Of a stretch of DNA of 64,000 nt, positions 11,852-19,988 are shown in pieces. Made by a program: the position numbers and the translations under genes. Within the stretch, counting starts at the first letter, position 1; each line of letters opens with the position of its first letter. Below the pieces are notes generated by a model that was not told the origin of the DNA, searched no databases, and saw only the letters and a program-made list of their open reading frames with translations. The DNA is from DATARH01 sp035550515 (lineage in GTDB: Bacteria > Pseudomonadota > Alphaproteobacteria > ATCC43930 > CGMCC-115725): positions 1-64,000 of the forward strand of contig DASZOZ010000027.1 of assembly GCA_035550515.1 (NCBI GenBank), in the 5' to 3' direction.

Positions 11852-12790
11852 ATGTCCCCACGCATCGGATATCTGCTGCCGACCCGCGAGCGGGTCATGG
11901 AGGGGCGGCCGGAGGTGGCGCCGCTGCTCGCGCTGGCCGAGCGCGCCGAGGGGCTGGGGTTCGATTCGATCTGGGTCGGCGATTCGCTGCTGGCGCGGCC
12001 GCGCCACGACCCGCTGACGCTGCTCGGCGCGGTCGCGGCGCGGACCAGGAAGGCCGAGCTCGGCACCGCGGTGCTGCTGCCGGCGCTGCGCAACCCGGTC
12101 GTGCTGGCGCAGCAGATCGCGACGCTCGACCAGATCAGCGAGGGCCGCTACATCCTCGGCGTCGGCATCGCCTCCGACAACCCGCCGATCCGCGCCGAGT
12201 TCGTCTCCGCCGGCGTGCCGTTCGAGAAACGCGTCGGGCGCATGCTCGAAGGGTTGCGCCTGTGCCGCGAGCTGTGGAGCGGCCGGCCGGTGAACTGGAA
12301 CGGCCGCTGGGTGGTCGAGAGCGGCGTGCTCGGCCCGGTGCCGCACCGGCCCGGCGGCCCGCCGATCTGGATCGGCGGCATGGTGCGGGCGGCGCGCGAG
12401 CGGGTCGGCCGGCTGTATGACGGGTGGTTCCCCAACGCGCCGGACGCCAAAGGCTGGGGCGCGCAATTCCGCGAAATCCGCGACATCGCGCGCGAGGCCG
12501 GCCGCAAGCCGGAGGAGGTCGTCGGCGCGATCTACCTGACCCTGACCATCGACGACGACAAGGACCGCGCCGAGCGGCGCATGGACGGCTTCATGGAGAA
12601 TTACTACGGCCAGCCGGCGGCGGCGATGCGCGGCCGCCAGGCGAATTATGCCGGCCCGGCCGGGGGCGCCGGGGAATGGCTCAAGGGCTATGCCGACGAA
12701 GGCGCCGGCCATCTCGTGCTGCGTTTTGCGGGCGACCCGGAGCGCAACATGGACACGATCGCGCGGCTGCGCGGCGAGCTCGGCTGGTGA
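11852..12790 (+). CDS. LLM-class flavin-dependent oxidoreductase
   Basis: A 312-residue luciferase-like TIM barrel. It has the N-terminal IGYLLPTRE strand, the GFDSIWVGDSLL segment, the ELGTAVLLPALRNPVVLAQQIATLDQ stretch (about 70-95) and GRYILGVGI, all typical of bacterial luciferase/F420-dependent reductases. The cofactor (FMN or F420) and substrate cannot be decided by eye. Its stop overlaps the GTG start of the next gene by 4 bp, so the two are translationally coupled. Confidence 0.88.
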   Translation: MSPRIGYLLPTRERVMEGRPEVAPLLALAERAEGLGFDSIWVGDSLLARPRHDPLTLLGAVAARTRKAELGTAVLLPALRNPVVLAQQIATLDQISEGRYILGVGIASDNPPIRAEFVSAGVPFEKRVGRMLEGLRLCRELWSGRPVNWNGRWVVESGVLGPVPHRPGGPPIWIGGMVRAARERVGRLYDGWFPNAPDAKGWGAQFREIRDIAREAGRKPEEVVGAIYLTLTIDDDKDRAERRMDGFMENYYGQPAAAMRGRQANYAGPAGGAGEWLKGYADEGAGHLVLRFAGDPERNMDTIARLRGELGW

Positions 12791-13752
12791 GCGTGCCCTC
12801 GCTCGGCGAGCTCGACGCCGCGGCCGAGCTGGTCCACCGCATCCTGCCGCCGACGCCGCAATATTGTTGGCCGCAGCTCTCGGCGCGAGCCGGCGCGGAG
12901 CTGTGGGTCAAGCACGAAAACCACGGCCCGACCGGCGCCTTCAAGCTGCGCGGCGGGCTGGTCTATCTCGACGACCTCAAGCGGTCGCAGCCGGGCATCG
13001 CCGGCGTCGTCAGCGCGACGACCGGCAACCATGGCCAGAGCATCGCCTATGCCGCGACGCGGCTCGGGCTCAAGGCGACGATCGTCGTGCCGCACGGCAA
13101 CAGCCCGGAGAAGAACCGGGCGATGGCGGCGTTCGGCGCCGACCTGGTCGAGCACGGGCATGATTTCCAGGCCGCCTACGAATATGCGATGGCGACCGCC
13201 GAACGCGAGAACCTGCACCCGGTGCGGTCCTTCCACCCGCTGCTGGTGCGCGGCGTGGCCAGCTACGCCATGGAGCTGTTCCGCGCCGTGCCCGACCTCG
13301 ACGTGGTGTACGTGCCGATCGGGCTCGGCAGCGGGATTTGCGGCGTCATCGCCGCACGCGAAGCGCTCGGCCTGACGACGGACATCGTCGGCGTCGTTGC
13401 GGCCAATGCCCCGGCCTACGCGCTGTCCTTCGCCGCCGGCAAGCCGATCGCGACCAACAGCGCCGACACTTTCGCCGGCGGGCTCGCGGTGCGGGTGCCG
13501 GACGACGAGGCGCTGGCGACCATCCGGCAGCACGCGGCGCGTGTCGTCACGGTCAGCGAAGCCGAGATGCGCGCGGCGATCCGCATCATCTTCAGCGACA
13601 CGCATAATGTGGCGGAGGGTGCCGGGGCCGCGCCGCTCGCCGCCGCGCTCCAGGAACGCGACCGGCTGCGCGGCAAGAAGGTCGCGGTGGTGCAGTCCGG
13701 CGGCAATATCGACCGCCCGCTGTTCGCGGAGATTCTGGCGGAGCGGGACTGA
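12787..13752 (+). CDS. Threonine/serine dehydratase-like PLP enzyme (fold type II)
   Basis: A 321-residue fold-type II PLP enzyme. The PLP lysine lies in NHGPTGAFKLRGG (about residues 41-53). The ATTGNHGQSIAYAA loop binds the substrate carboxylate, a glycine-rich phosphate loop GLGSGICG follows, and VVQSGGNID closes the C-terminus. This is the single-domain IlvA/TdcB/serine racemase-like type with no ACT domain, so it should not be allosterically controlled by isoleucine. The start GTG overlaps the upstream TGA (GTGA). Pairing with an LLM oxidoreductase suggests a beta-hydroxy amino-acid substrate, but this is inference. Confidence 0.88.
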   Translation: MSVPSLGELDAAAELVHRILPPTPQYCWPQLSARAGAELWVKHENHGPTGAFKLRGGLVYLDDLKRSQPGIAGVVSATTGNHGQSIAYAATRLGLKATIVVPHGNSPEKNRAMAAFGADLVEHGHDFQAAYEYAMATAERENLHPVRSFHPLLVRGVASYAMELFRAVPDLDVVYVPIGLGSGICGVIAAREALGLTTDIVGVVAANAPAYALSFAAGKPIATNSADTFAGGLAVRVPDDEALATIRQHAARVVTVSEAEMRAAIRIIFSDTHNVAEGAGAAPLAAALQERDRLRGKKVAVVQSGGNIDRPLFAEILAERD

Positions 13753-13758
13753 CCCTCC

Positions 13759-13792
13759 CTCACCCGCCCGCCGCCGGCGCGAGACGGGTGAG
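13759..13792. terminator. Hairpin between convergent genes
   Basis: The arms CTCACCCG (13759-13766) and CGGGTGAG (13785-13792) pair perfectly across an 18-nt GC-rich loop, between the dehydratase stop and the encapsulin stop. There is no U-run, so it is at best a weak or bidirectional terminator. Confidence 0.4.
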
Positions 13793-13796
13793 GAGC

Positions 13797-14654
13797 CTAT
13801 TCCGCCGCCGCGCGCGCAGGTTCGGCGGCGGTGGCGGCGGCGCGGTGCACGAGCGGGATCGCCGCCTGCGGCGACAGCAGCCAGAAGGTGAAGGTCTCCT
13901 CGATGTAGAGCCGCACCTTGTCGTTGTCGTGGCCGAGATAGCCGATCGAGAAATCCTCGCCGACCGTGAGCTGGAAGTCGTCACCGCGCATCGACAACAC
14001 CACCGCGCCTTCGATGCCGGGCGCCCAAACCAGCGGTCCGTCGACCAGGTGCCGGATATGGTCGAGCACCGGATAGCCGCCATGGGTCGTGTCGGTGACG
14101 CCCTTGTAGCATTCCTCGCCCAGGGCGATGGCATAGGGTCCGTCGACGCCCTCGTCGCGCAGCCGGTTGAGCGCGGTCGCGACGATCTCCGGGAAGCGTT
14201 CGTAATCTTCGCCGATCTGCAAGCCCTCGCCCGCCTGCGCCTCGCAGATGCCGCGGATCCCGGCCGCGGCGAAGCCGTGAAACACCGCGCGGTCCTCGGC
14301 CATCGCGATGGCGCGGGCGGCGTCGATCACCGCGTCGGTATCGACGTCCTTGGCGCCGCGTTCGGCGTTTTCGAGATCGGCGAGGTTCATCTCGAACGGC
14401 ACCCGCAGCTCGACCAGCGGCAGCACCTTGCGCAGCCGGGCGCGAATTCTCCCTCCGTCCGGTCCGCTGACCAGCGAGGCGATGCCTTCGCTGCGGCCGA
14501 GCCCGACGGCCGATGCGGTCCAGCCCTGCGGCCCGTCGAAATCGACCAGCCGGCGCGCCGCCAGGGTCGTCTTGAGGGTGCGGGCGGCTTCCTTCTCGAT
14601 CTCCTGCCAGCCGGCGGTGGAGATCGGCGCCAGCTCGCGAAGCAGGTGGTTCAT
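13797..14654 (-). CDS. enc: Family 1 encapsulin shell protein
   Basis: A 285-residue HK97-fold shell protein of the linocin/CFP29 (family 1) encapsulins. The N-terminus MNHLLRELAPISTAGWQEIE with the following KTTLAARRLVDFDGP, and the C-terminal half with GYLGHDNDKVRLYIEETFTFWLL, are characteristic. It self-assembles into an icosahedral protein compartment that encloses cargo. The start ATG at 14654 lies 4 bp after the cargo gene's stop, so cargo and shell are one operon. The C-terminus has an Ala-rich extension (AAATAAEPARAAAE) beyond the last beta strand. Confidence 0.95.
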   Translation of the reverse strand: MNHLLRELAPISTAGWQEIEKEAARTLKTTLAARRLVDFDGPQGWTASAVGLGRSEGIASLVSGPDGGRIRARLRKVLPLVELRVPFEMNLADLENAERGAKDVDTDAVIDAARAIAMAEDRAVFHGFAAAGIRGICEAQAGEGLQIGEDYERFPEIVATALNRLRDEGVDGPYAIALGEECYKGVTDTTHGGYPVLDHIRHLVDGPLVWAPGIEGAVVLSMRGDDFQLTVGEDFSIGYLGHDNDKVRLYIEETFTFWLLSPQAAIPLVHRAAATAAEPARAAAE

Positions 14655-14658
14655 GGCC

Positions 14659-15075
14659 CTACCTTTCGTTCGCCGCGCGGCGATGCGCCGGGGCGGCCGG
14701 TTCGTTGGAATTATCACCGCGCAGGTCACCGATGCCAAGATGCCCCTCCGGCGCGACCGGCACCGGCGGCTCGGCCTTTTCCTCGGCGACGAGCGCGGTA
14801 AGCGGGTCCTCGGTGAAGAGGTATTTGCGCAGATTGGCGTCGAGCACCGGGTCGTGGCGACGCAGCCATTCGAGCACCATCGCGGCATGCTCTTTTTCCT
14901 CGTCGCGGTTATGCGCGAGGATCGCCTTCAGCTCCTCATCGGCGGTCGCCGCGACGCGCTGTTCATACCAGTCGGTCGCCTCGAGCTCTTCCATCAACGA
15001 GACGATCGCGCGGTGACGGTCGACCACCGCGGCGCCGATCACGTTGGCGTCTTCGTGCAGGTTTTCACTCGACAC
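14659..15075 (-). CDS. encFtn: Encapsulated ferritin-like protein (EncFtn cargo)
   Basis: A 138-residue two-helix ferritin-like protein. The helices carry Glu32 (EELEATDWYEQR) and the RDEEKEHAAM motif at 57-66, matching the EncFtn ferroxidase ligands (Glu, Glu, His), which form only at a dimer interface. It oxidises Fe2+ so that iron can be stored inside the encapsulin. The encapsulation signal HLGIGDLR (112-119) matches the LGIGSL-type cargo-loading peptide, and a further 19 residues follow it. The start is a GTG at 15075 with AAGGGA 6 nt upstream; no Met start exists. First gene of the cargo-shell operon. Confidence 0.95.
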   Translation of the reverse strand: MSSENLHEDANVIGAAVVDRHRAIVSLMEELEATDWYEQRVAATADEELKAILAHNRDEEKEHAAMVLEWLRRHDPVLDANLRKYLFTEDPLTALVAEEKAEPPVPVAPEGHLGIGDLRGDNSNEPAAPAHRRAANER

Positions 15076-15179
15076 GGCAGGTCCCTTCCAGGCATCGGAT
15101 GTGCGGCGCCGGACCGGACCGGCAGGCGCCGCATCTCTGGGTAGATTTACAAGAAAGCCGGGGCGAAGTTCCCGGTGAT

Positions 15180-16316
15180 CTAACCCTTTGCGAGCGCGCG
15201 GGCGATCACCAGGCGCTGGATGTCGCTGGTGCCCTCGTAGATCTGGCAGACCCGGACATCGCGGTAGATGCGCTCGACCGGGAAGTCGGCGAGATAGCCG
15301 TAGCCGCCGTGGATCTGGATCGCATCGGAGCACACCCGCTCGGCCATCTCGGAGGCGAAGAGCTTGGCCATCGCCGCCTGCCGCAGGCACGGCTCGCCGG
15401 CGTCGCGCCGCTCGGCGGCATCGAGGATGAGGCCGCGCGCGGCGGCGAGCTGCGTCGCCATGTCGGCCAGGCGGAACGCGACCGCCTGGTGCGCGATGAT
15501 CTTCTGCCCGAACGCCTCGCGCTCCTGCGCATAGGCGAGCGCCGCCTCGTAGGCCGCGCGCGCCATGCCGAGCGCCTGCGCGGCGATGCCGATGCGCCCG
15601 CCTTCGAGGTTCGACAGCGCGATGCGATACCCCTCGCCTTCCCGGCCGAGCATCAGGTCGGAGGTCAGCACCATGTCCTCGAACACCAGCTGCGCGGTGT
15701 CGGAGGCGCGCTGCCCGAGCTTGTGTTCGAGCCGGGCGACGCGATAGCCGGCGGTATCGGTCGGCACGATAAAAGCGCTGATGCCCTTGCGGCCCGCCGC
15801 GGGGTCGGTGACTGCAAAGACGATCGCCACCTGCGCCGTCGAACCCGAGGTGATGAACTGCTTGGTGCCGTTCAGCACCCAGCGATTGCCGTGCCTTACC
15901 GCGCGCGTCTTGATCGCCGCAGCGTCGGAGCCCGCCCCCGGTTCGGTGAGGCAGAAGCAGGCGAGCAGATCGCCCGCCGCCATCGGCTTCAGGAAACGCT
16001 GTTTCTGTTCCTCCGAACCGAATTTAAGGACCGGCACGCAACCGACTGAATTATGGACGGAAAGAATTGTCGAGACGCTGCCGTCGCCGGCGGCGATCTC
16101 CTCCAGCCCCAGCGCATAGCCGACATGGTCCGCACCCGCGCCGCCGTATTCCGGCGGCACCAGCATGCCCATGAAACCGAGCTTGCCGAGCTCGGCCAGC
16201 GCATCCTTGGGGAATTTCGCCTCGCGGTCCCATTCGGCCGCGTGCGGTGCGAGCAGGTTGCGCGCGACATCGCGGGCCGTGTCCCGCAACAGCCGCTGTT
16301 CCTCGCTCAGCCTCAT
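15180..16316 (-). CDS. Acyl-CoA dehydrogenase (short-chain type)
   Basis: A 378-residue FAD-dependent acyl-CoA dehydrogenase with N-terminal helical, beta and C-terminal helical domains. LACFCLTEPGAGSDAAAIKT is the FAD/substrate loop signature, and QIHGGYGYLADFPVERIYRDVRVCQIYEGTSDIQ is the C-terminal signature with the catalytic-position Glu in YEGTSD, as in butyryl- and isobutyryl-CoA dehydrogenases. The start ATG at 16316 overlaps the stop of a fossil reading frame following ivd. It probably shares a transcript with ivd in short/branched-chain acyl-CoA oxidation. Confidence 0.92.
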   Translation of the reverse strand: MRLSEEQRLLRDTARDVARNLLAPHAAEWDREAKFPKDALAELGKLGFMGMLVPPEYGGAGADHVGYALGLEEIAAGDGSVSTILSVHNSVGCVPVLKFGSEEQKQRFLKPMAAGDLLACFCLTEPGAGSDAAAIKTRAVRHGNRWVLNGTKQFITSGSTAQVAIVFAVTDPAAGRKGISAFIVPTDTAGYRVARLEHKLGQRASDTAQLVFEDMVLTSDLMLGREGEGYRIALSNLEGGRIGIAAQALGMARAAYEAALAYAQEREAFGQKIIAHQAVAFRLADMATQLAAARGLILDAAERRDAGEPCLRQAAMAKLFASEMAERVCSDAIQIHGGYGYLADFPVERIYRDVRVCQIYEGTSDIQRLVIARALAKG

Positions 16317-16408
16317 TCGATCACCTCGTCCGCGCGAGCCATGGTCGCACCAATGTCCTTGGCGAAACGTAGGTTGACGACCAGCTTGAACCGCGTCGGG
16401 TGGCGGCC
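16313..16408 (-). pseudogene. Fossil C-terminal tail of an ABC_sub_bind-family protein
   Basis: Directly after the ivd stop codon and in the same frame, 31 codons read through PTRFKLVVNLRFAKDIGATMARADEVIE to a TGA at 16313-16315. This matches the conserved C-terminus (FELVINLKTAKALG...ADEVIE) of ABC transporter substrate-binding proteins that are very abundant in Bradyrhizobium-like genomes, with a short internal deletion in the LGLTVP region. There is no start codon or upstream remainder. Its TGA overlaps the ATG of the next acyl-CoA dehydrogenase. The similarity is recalled, not searched. Confidence 0.6.
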
Positions 16409-17581
16409 TCAGGCGGTCTCGTTGAACAATTCGCGGCCGATCAGCATCCGGCGGATTTCCGAGGTGCCGGCGCCGATCTCGTAGAGCTTGGCGTCGCGCA
16501 GCAAACGCCCGGTCGGATAGTCGTTGATATAGCCGTTTCCGCCCAAAATCTGCACCGCGTCGAGGGCGATCCTGGTGGCGGTCTCGGCTGCGTAGAGGAT
16601 CGCGCCGGCGGCGTCCTTGCGGGTCGTCGCGCCGCGGTCGCAGGCGCGCGCCACGGCATAGACATAAGCGCGGCAGGCGTTGGCCGCGGTGTACATGTCG
16701 GCGATTTTGCCCTGGATCAGCTGGAACTCGCCGATCGGCTGGCCGAACTGCCGGCGGTCGTGGATGTAGGGGATCACCACGTCGAGGCACCCCTGCATGA
16801 TGCCGAGCGGCCCGGCGGCGAGCACCACGCGCTCGTAATCGAGCCCGCTCATCAGCACGCGCACGCCCTCGTCGACCTGGCCGAGGACGTTCTCCGCCGG
16901 CACCTCGCAATCCTCGAACACCAGCTCCGAGGTCGGCGAGCCGCGCATCCCGAGCTTGTCGAGCTTTTGCGCCGGGCGGAAACCCTTCATCCCCTTCTCA
17001 ACCAGGAAGGCGGTGATGCCGCGCGGCCCGGCATCGGGCCGGGTCTTGGCGTAGACCACCAGCGTGTCGGCGTAATGGCCGTTGGTGATCCAGAACTTGC
17101 TGCCGTTAAGGATGTAGCGGTCACCCCGTTTATCGGCGCGCAGCCGCATCGACACGACATCGGAACCAGCGCCCGGCTCGCTCATCGCCAGCGCGCCGAC
17201 ATGCTCGCCAGACATCAGCTTCGGCAGGTATTTGCGGCGCTGCGCGTCGTCGCCGTTGCGGCGGATCTGGTTGACGCAGAGGTTCGAGTGCGCGCCGTAA
17301 CTGAGGCCGACCGAGGCCGAGCCGCGGCTCACCTCCTCCATCGCGACGCAATGGGCGAGATAGCCCATGCCGCTGCCGCCCAGCTCCTCCTCGACGGTGA
17401 TGCCGTGCAGCCCGAGCGCGCCCATCTGCGGCCACAGCTCGAGCGGAAAGCGGTCGTCGCGGTCGATCTCCGCCGCGAGCGGGGCGATCTTGTCGGCGGC
17501 AAAGTCGCGCACCGTGGCGCGCAGCATGTCGATCTCGGGGCCGAGATCGTGGTCGAGGGTCGCGAAGCGCGTGTTCTGCAT
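16409..17581 (-). CDS. ivd: Isovaleryl-CoA dehydrogenase
   Basis: A 390-residue acyl-CoA dehydrogenase very close to isovaleryl-CoA dehydrogenases. It has SYGAHSNLCVNQIRRNG in the N-domain, LAMSEPGAGSDVVSMRLRA at the FAD loop, and a middle segment GLDYERVVLAAGPLGIMQ whose Glu fits the catalytic Glu position specific to IVD. The C-terminus reads QILGGNGYINDYPTGRLLRDAKLYEIGAGTSE. It oxidises isovaleryl-CoA to 3-methylcrotonyl-CoA in leucine breakdown. The carboxylase and hydratase genes of that pathway are not in the window. Confidence 0.93.
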   Translation of the reverse strand: MQNTRFATLDHDLGPEIDMLRATVRDFAADKIAPLAAEIDRDDRFPLELWPQMGALGLHGITVEEELGGSGMGYLAHCVAMEEVSRGSASVGLSYGAHSNLCVNQIRRNGDDAQRRKYLPKLMSGEHVGALAMSEPGAGSDVVSMRLRADKRGDRYILNGSKFWITNGHYADTLVVYAKTRPDAGPRGITAFLVEKGMKGFRPAQKLDKLGMRGSPTSELVFEDCEVPAENVLGQVDEGVRVLMSGLDYERVVLAAGPLGIMQGCLDVVIPYIHDRRQFGQPIGEFQLIQGKIADMYTAANACRAYVYAVARACDRGATTRKDAAGAILYAAETATRIALDAVQILGGNGYINDYPTGRLLRDAKLYEIGAGTSEIRRMLIGRELFNETA

Positions 17582-17621
17582 GACGCAGATATAGCGCCTC
17601 GTCCCCCTCAGCGCATCGGCC

Positions 17622-17975
17622 TCAGCGCATCGGGATCAGCGTCTCGGTGCCGGTCGCGCCGGCGCCGGTGGTCCATTCTCCCGACAGCGAGCCGTCGCCG
17701 TTGAGGCGGTAGATCAGCAGCCCCACCGTGTCGCCGCTGTGATACGACGCGGCGAAGCGGCCGCCGCTCAGCATGCAGATGCCGCGCCACTCCGATCCGA
17801 CATGCCAGTTGATGCGGCAGACATTGCCGTTCGGGATGATCTCGGCCGTGCCGGAATAGGTCGAGCCGTTGGGGTTGGTGCCGCGGACTTGGTAGCGCCC
17901 GCCGACATTCTGCGCGGCGGCGCCGGCCGACAATCCGACCGTCAGCGCCAGCGCGGCCAGCAATGTGCCTCTCAC
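17622..17975 (-). CDS. Small secreted protein, unknown function
   Basis: A 117-residue protein with a clear signal peptide (MRGTLLAALALTVGLSAGAAAQ, cleavage after AAA-Q likely). The mature part is a beta-rich domain with repeated G-x-Y strands (GGRYQVRGTNPNGSTYSGTAE, GDGSLSGEWTTG) and two cysteines that could form a disulphide. No named family is recognised; it resembles small periplasmic lipocalin-like or 'fibronectin-fold' hypothetical proteins only in general pattern. It lies 40 bp downstream of ivd's start side on the same strand and is probably transcribed separately. Confidence 0.65.
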   Translation of the reverse strand: MRGTLLAALALTVGLSAGAAAQNVGGRYQVRGTNPNGSTYSGTAEIIPNGNVCRINWHVGSEWRGICMLSGGRFAASYHSGDTVGLLIYRLNGDGSLSGEWTTGAGATGTETLIPMR

Positions 17976-18014
17976 CCCTCTGCCCCCTTATTCGTTACCC
18001 CGGCCCGGAAAGAA

Positions 18015-18101
18015 TGGTGCGGTCGAGAAGACTCGAACTTCCACGGAGTTTCCCCCACAGCGACCTCAACGCTGCGCGTCTACCAGTTCCGCCACGACCG
18101 C
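18015..18101 (-). tRNA. tRNA-Leu (anticodon GAG)
   Basis: An 87-nt class II tRNA. The acceptor stem GCGGTCG (18095-18101) pairs with CGACCGC (18019-18025). The D-arm contains TGGCGGAACTGGTAGACGC. The anticodon stem CAGCG/CGCTG closes the loop TTGAGGT with anticodon GAG at 18065-18067. It has a long variable arm (TGGGGGAAACTCCGTG) and a T-arm with TTCGAGT. Discriminator A and an encoded CCA end are present at 18015-18018. It reads CUC/CUU leucine codons. Confidence 0.97.
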
Positions 18102-18140
18102 ACGTCAGGAGGAAAGCGCGTGTAGCAAATCCACGATATC

Positions 18141-18839
18141 ATGGCAACCGCGATGGATTTCCAGGCGGACACGCTAGCCGGCGCCGTCGAATGGCGCATA
18201 GCCGACCGGCCCGTGCCGTATGAGGCGGCGGTCGCGGCGATGGAGGCGCGCATCGCCGCGATCCACGCCGGCGCCGAACCCGAGCTCGTGTGGCTCCTCG
18301 AACATCCGCCGCTCTACACCGCCGGCACCAGCGCCGACCCCGCCGACCTGTTGGAGCCCGGCCGCCTGCCGGTGTTCAAGGCGGGGCGCGGCGGGCAGTA
18401 CACCTATCACGGACCCGGGCAGCGGGTGGCCTATGTGATGCTCGACCTGACCCGGCGCGGACGGGATGTCGGGTGCCATGTGTGGCGATTGGAGGAATGG
18501 ATGATCCGGGTGCTGGCGCGGTTCGGCGTCAAAGGTGAACGGCGCCCGGGCCGGGTCGGCGTGTGGGTCGCGCGCGGCAGCGGCGACGACAAGAGGCCGG
18601 ACGATAAGATCGGGGCGATCGGCGTCCGCGTGCGCCGCTGGGTGACCTATCACGGCCTCGCGCTCAATGTGGCCCCCGACCTCGCCAACTACGCCGGCAT
18701 CGTGCCCTGCGGCATTTCCGGCCACGGCATCACCTCGCTCGCCGCGCTCGGCAGCGCCGCGACGATGGCGGAGGTGGACGTCGCGCTGCGCGAGACCTTC
18801 GATGACGTGTTCGCGGCAACGCCGGCGTGCCGCGCTTAA
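18141..18839 (+). CDS. lipB: Octanoyltransferase
   Basis: A 232-residue LipB. It transfers octanoate from acyl carrier protein to lipoyl domains, the first step of de novo lipoate synthesis. Visible motifs are LLEHPPLYTAGTS, GRGGQYTYHGPGQRVAY (the RGG-x-x-T-x-HGPGQ signature), DKIGAIGVRVRRWVTYHG with the catalytic-site Lys, and VPCGISGHG with the acyl-acceptor Cys. Start: ATG at 18141 (MATAMDF), with a second ATG at 18153 equally possible since neither has a strong ribosome site. lipA is not adjacent. It is divergent from tRNA-Leu. Confidence 0.95.
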   Translation: MATAMDFQADTLAGAVEWRIADRPVPYEAAVAAMEARIAAIHAGAEPELVWLLEHPPLYTAGTSADPADLLEPGRLPVFKAGRGGQYTYHGPGQRVAYVMLDLTRRGRDVGCHVWRLEEWMIRVLARFGVKGERRPGRVGVWVARGSGDDKRPDDKIGAIGVRVRRWVTYHGLALNVAPDLANYAGIVPCGISGHGITSLAALGSAATMAEVDVALRETFDDVFAATPACRA

Positions 18840-18862
18840 AGCGGGTTCCGCACGACTCGTTT

Positions 18863-18923
18863 CGTCATCGCCGGGCTTGACCCGGCGATCTCGGAGATGG
18901 CCGAGTCGAGCCCGGCCATGACG
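18863..18923. repeat. Inverted GTCATSGCCGGGCTTGACCCGG element, copy 2
   Basis: The left arm (18863-18892, GTCATCGCCGGGCTTGACCCGG core) and a diverged right arm (18899-18923, GAGTCGAGCCCGGCCATGAC core) form an imperfect inverted pair between the convergent lipB end and the gene ending at 18949. Same family as the element at 2801. Confidence 0.75.
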
Positions 18924-18948
18924 CTGAAGGGAGGCTGGGACGACGCCG

Positions 18949-19740
18949 TCAGGCGCCGGTGCTGACGACCTCGTCGAGGCGTTGCCAGATGCCGTCCAGC
19001 GCGCGGGCCATCTGCTTGGCATCGCGCAGCGTCTCGGCGACCAGCTCGGGCCGGGCGTCGAGGATCATCTGCGTCACCGCCATCGCCTCGGCGGCATGCC
19101 GCTCCTCCACGCCGTGCTCAAAGCATTCGTGGAAATAAGGCTCGGCGACGATCTGCGGAAAATGCACCGCCAGGGATTCCGCCAGCGCCCGCATCCAATC
19201 GTCCGACATCACCTCGACCGCGCACCACGCCCCGAGCGAGCGCGCGTAAAGCTTCTGGGCGAGGCGGACAAACTCCGCCGTCCGCGGGTCGAGATGCCGG
19301 CACAACTGCTCGGGATCGCCGAAATCCTCGTCGTCCAGTATCAGCGCGGCGCCGATGGCGCGGAAGGCGCGGGTCAGCTGGTAATGGTGGGTGTCGCCGC
19401 CGGGCAGGCCGTCGTCGTCGATAAAAATCTGCAGCTTGCGCTTGCGCAGCGCCGGGCTGTCGAGATGCGGCAGGTAATAGACCGCGGCGCGGGTCGCGTG
19501 CATCGCCGCCTGATAGACGAGGTGGATCCGACCGAGCAGCGCCGGGTCGCGCGCCGCCGCGCGCGGCAGGCCCGCCAGCCGGGCAAAAAAGGGCATGCGC
19601 GACGGGCGGTGCCGTTCCGCCAGCGCGGCAATCTCGGCGGGGAACCGTTCGGCGGCACGGCTCGACTGCAGCGCCGCGATCTGCACCGGGGGAGCCAGTT
19701 TCTGCGGACGATCGATGACGTCATTAAATACCGCTGCCAC
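18949..19740 (-). CDS. Conserved hypothetical protein, possibly heme-oxygenase-like fold
   Basis: A 263-residue, apparently all-helical cytoplasmic protein. The start is a GTG at 19740 with AGGAGG 6 nt upstream. Candidate metal ligands are scattered in helices: HLVYQAAMHATRAAVYYLPHL (about 73-93), DTHHYQ (about 116-121), and PYFHECFEHGVEERHAAEAM (about 200-219). A helix-rich layout with E/H pairs resembles the heme-oxygenase-like (TenA/PqqC-type) superfamily, but I cannot assign it. Single gene, divergent from the MFS gene at 19989. Confidence 0.55.
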   Translation of the reverse strand: MAAVFNDVIDRPQKLAPPVQIAALQSSRAAERFPAEIAALAERHRPSRMPFFARLAGLPRAAARDPALLGRIHLVYQAAMHATRAAVYYLPHLDSPALRKRKLQIFIDDDGLPGGDTHHYQLTRAFRAIGAALILDDEDFGDPEQLCRHLDPRTAEFVRLAQKLYARSLGAWCAVEVMSDDWMRALAESLAVHFPQIVAEPYFHECFEHGVEERHAAEAMAVTQMILDARPELVAETLRDAKQMARALDGIWQRLDEVVSTGA

Positions 19741-19829
19741 GCCAACCCTCCTGACATGGCCACGCAAACCGCCGGCGCTATGCCGGAAGAAACGCGGTGG
19801 CCTTGGGAATGGGCGTAAGCTAAGGGTAA

Positions 19830-19839
19830 TCTTATAAGA
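19830..19839. promoter_or_regulatory. Perfect 10-bp palindrome in a divergent AT-rich promoter region
   Basis: TCTTATAAGA at 19830-19839 is a perfect palindrome inside the AT-rich 248-bp region between divergent genes starting at 19740 and 19989. It could be a repressor site or simply part of a promoter; there is no second copy to support either. Confidence 0.25.
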
Positions 19840-19988
19840 GATCGTTAAGGATGCCGCCGCGGATGCGCGGTGACGCGGTTTTTGCCGGCGATCGCCTCGA
19901 TTTAGATCAAAAATCATGGCGAATATTTGAAATGTTCCAGTCTCCGGTTAACTCGCGATTTACCGGATGAATTTAACAATCGTCGACC

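Noticed and set aside
8666..12712. A 1348-codon open frame on the minus strand
   Set aside because: It crosses three well-supported genes on both strands, has low-complexity Arg/Ala/Pro-rich sequence, and matches no family; it is a GC-rich shadow.
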